From the NCBI GenBank assembly GCA_018894495.1, contig JAHIOY010000100.1:1-21017 (forward strand): 21,017 bases of DNA, in the 5' to 3' direction. The notes beneath the pieces are model-generated. The model did no database searches. It was not told the origin of the DNA and saw only the letters and a list, made by a program, of their open reading frames with translations. Every line of letters begins with the position of its first letter. Within the stretch, counting starts at the first letter, position 1. The DNA comes from Patescibacteria group bacterium. Lineage in GTDB: Bacteria; Patescibacteriota; Minisyncoccia; Minisyncoccales; JAHIOY01. Shown here one piece after another: positions 20,021-21,017 of the stretch. A program made the translations under genes and the position numbers.

Positions 20021-20906
20021 CTATCTTAATGCCTCCGCCAAATTTAAAGATGTGGGTTGAAAGGGAAAATTTTTTCAAAAGCGAAATTGTCTCAGTCAAA
20101 TGTTTATTTTCAACAGCGGTGAATAAGACGCCTTTTTTGACCGTAAATCCGAGGCAATATTCTTCTTTCTGATTTTTCAGAAAGAAAACTTGTTTTTTGA
20201 GCGGTTCTAATTTTTTAAAAAAATTTTCATTAGCCCAGCCGATTTTTTTGGCAAATAATTGAGAATATTCAAAAAAGTTTTCAAGGCCGGGATTTTTAAT
20301 GAAATTTTTGAGAAGTTTTATTCCGAAGCGACATGTCTCTGGCTTCATTGATCTTAGCATTTTTTCAGTACTTTGTTTCTTTAAGTCAGCGGTAATGATT
20401 CGCAGATTTTTTGGCTGGCTAAAGGATTTAACAATACCTATTCCCGGCGCCCCGGGTTTAATTCTGACCGCCAAATCCCTGCCCGAAAAAATCGCCAGCA
20501 CATCGCCCAAGCCGCTCAGCGATTCTACTTCAGCAATATGAGCCATCTGAGCCGCTTTTAAATCCGATTTACCCAAGAATCTATGCAGAGCCAAAGAGAC
20601 CGCCAGGGTTGAAGCGCCGCTGACTCCGTAGCCAAAGCCCAAGGGGACCGGAGAAGAGAGCCGAACCGAAACTTTTTTATCAAAGTTAATCCTGTCAAAC
20701 AGTTTTTGCAGCGGCTCAATCTTAGTTTCAACTCCGTTATAAATGACCTTACTTTTTGATAACTTGTTTGAAAGTTTACAGATGCAAACGAGACCCGGGG
20801 TTATTACTAAACCAGCGCCGCAAGAACCGGTCAAAAGGGGATTAGCCGAAAACTGAGGGGTAAAAAAACCAGTAATATGTAAAGGCACTGATATTTTTAA
20901 GGTCAT
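20010..20906 (-). CDS. Pantoate kinase, archaeal type (GHMP family)
   Basis: Phosphorylates pantoate to 4-phosphopantoate, the first committed step of the archaeal CoA route. The N-terminus HITGFFTP (10-17) and GSCGAGLVI (27-35) match archaeal pantoate kinases. The GHMP ATP motif is PVPLGFGYGVSGAS (86-99), and AEVESLSGLGDVLA (125-138) is the family-specific segment. C-terminal KFGGGIKID is the likely GHMP motif 3 region. 298 residues is normal. It is the first gene of a - strand operon with the ligase, coaC and coaB. Upstream on the same strand is TAAAAT as a possible -10 box and then a REP-like hairpin array. Confidence 0.92.
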   Translation of the reverse strand: MTLKISVPLHITGFFTPQFSANPLLTGSCGAGLVITPGLVCICKLSNKLSKSKVIYNGVETKIEPLQKLFDRINFDKKVSVRLSSPVPLGFGYGVSGASTLAVSLALHRFLGKSDLKAAQMAHIAEVESLSGLGDVLAIFSGRDLAVRIKPGAPGIGIVKSFSQPKNLRIITADLKKQSTEKMLRSMKPETCRFGIKLLKNFIKNPGLENFFEYSQLFAKKIGWANENFFKKLEPLKKQVFFLKNQKEEYCLGFTVKKGVLFTAVENKHLTETISLLKKFSLSTHIFKFGGGIKIDEK

Positions 20907-20950
20907 TAGTGTTTACCCAATTTTATCTCATTTTTAACTTTAGGGACAGA

Positions 20951-21004
20951 CCTCTGCAAAGATAACAGGGGTCTGACCCCTGCAAAGCTAACAGGGGTCT
21001 GACC
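20951..21004. repeat. REP-like tandem array at the right edge
   Basis: Two 26-bp units (CTGCAAAGATAACAGGGGTCTGACC and a near copy), with the perfect hairpin CAGGGGT-CTG-ACCCCTG at 20966-20982. It differs in sequence from the GTTGAGGT hairpins around the transposase but has the same plan. The array may continue beyond the window. Confidence 0.85.
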
Positions 21005-21017
21005 TCAGGGTAAAAGT

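Noticed and set aside
20951..21017. CRISPR array
   Set aside because: Only two 26-bp units with no unique spacers between them; it is a REP-like tandem.

Overview
The window looks like a piece of a Candidate Phyla Radiation (Patescibacteria) genome, most likely from the Parcubacteria group. It is AT-rich and tightly packed. It carries the spc/alpha ribosomal gene order, but with no rpmD (L30) between rpsE and rplO, which is a known CPR trait. Several proteins are reduced: RpoA without its C-terminal domain, AlaRS without the C-Ala domain, and a short L13. No rRNA, tRNA or CRISPR array was seen. The lineage call is inference from gene content and order.

Layout. (1) 1-4696: rplR, rpsE, rplO, secY, a divergent adenylate-kinase-like gene and map, all on the + strand. 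(2) 4701-12530: an insertion relative to the usual map-infA junction. It holds a family 2 glycosyltransferase, a galT-like gene, a REP-associated tyrosine transposase, a YkuK-type RNase-H-like protein, alaS, a PilM/FtsA-like ATPase and a membrane protein of the baseplate-J-like type. (3) 12545-16776: a near-consensus promoter (TTGACT-16-TATAAT) placed so close to infA that the message should be almost leaderless. It is followed by infA, rpmJ, rpsM, rpsK, rpsD, rpoA, rplQ, rplM and rpsI. (4) 16815-17951: a GxxExxY protein flanked by a perfect 15-bp inverted repeat, then a Cas4/RecB-like Fe-S nuclease. (5) 20906-17925 on the - strand: a four-gene operon for pantoate kinase, 4-phosphopantoate-beta-alanine ligase, CoaC and CoaB. 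This is the archaeal route from pantoate to 4'-phosphopantetheine, here inside a bacterial ribosomal-gene neighbourhood.

The second theme is repeats. Nearly every gene gap, and several genes, contain short palindromes with tiny loops (often exactly 3 nt: GAA/TTC, TAG/CTA, CTG, AAA, TAA) or low-complexity arrays (AAGTTAAA, ACGAAT, AAATTCC). Some lie in frame inside essential genes (rplR, map, alaS, probably the glycosyltransferase) and add residues there. Two pairs of copies differ by changes that preserve base pairing. This resembles the Rickettsia palindromic elements that insert in coding sequence. A transposase of the kind that mobilises REP hairpins sits in the middle of the window with its own hairpins on both sides and one inside its reading frame.

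The two most interesting items are the archaeal-type CoA operon, whose CoaC lacks the usual clamp cysteine and whose coaC-coaB junction is a palindrome cluster, and the in-frame structured repeat insertions in core translation genes.
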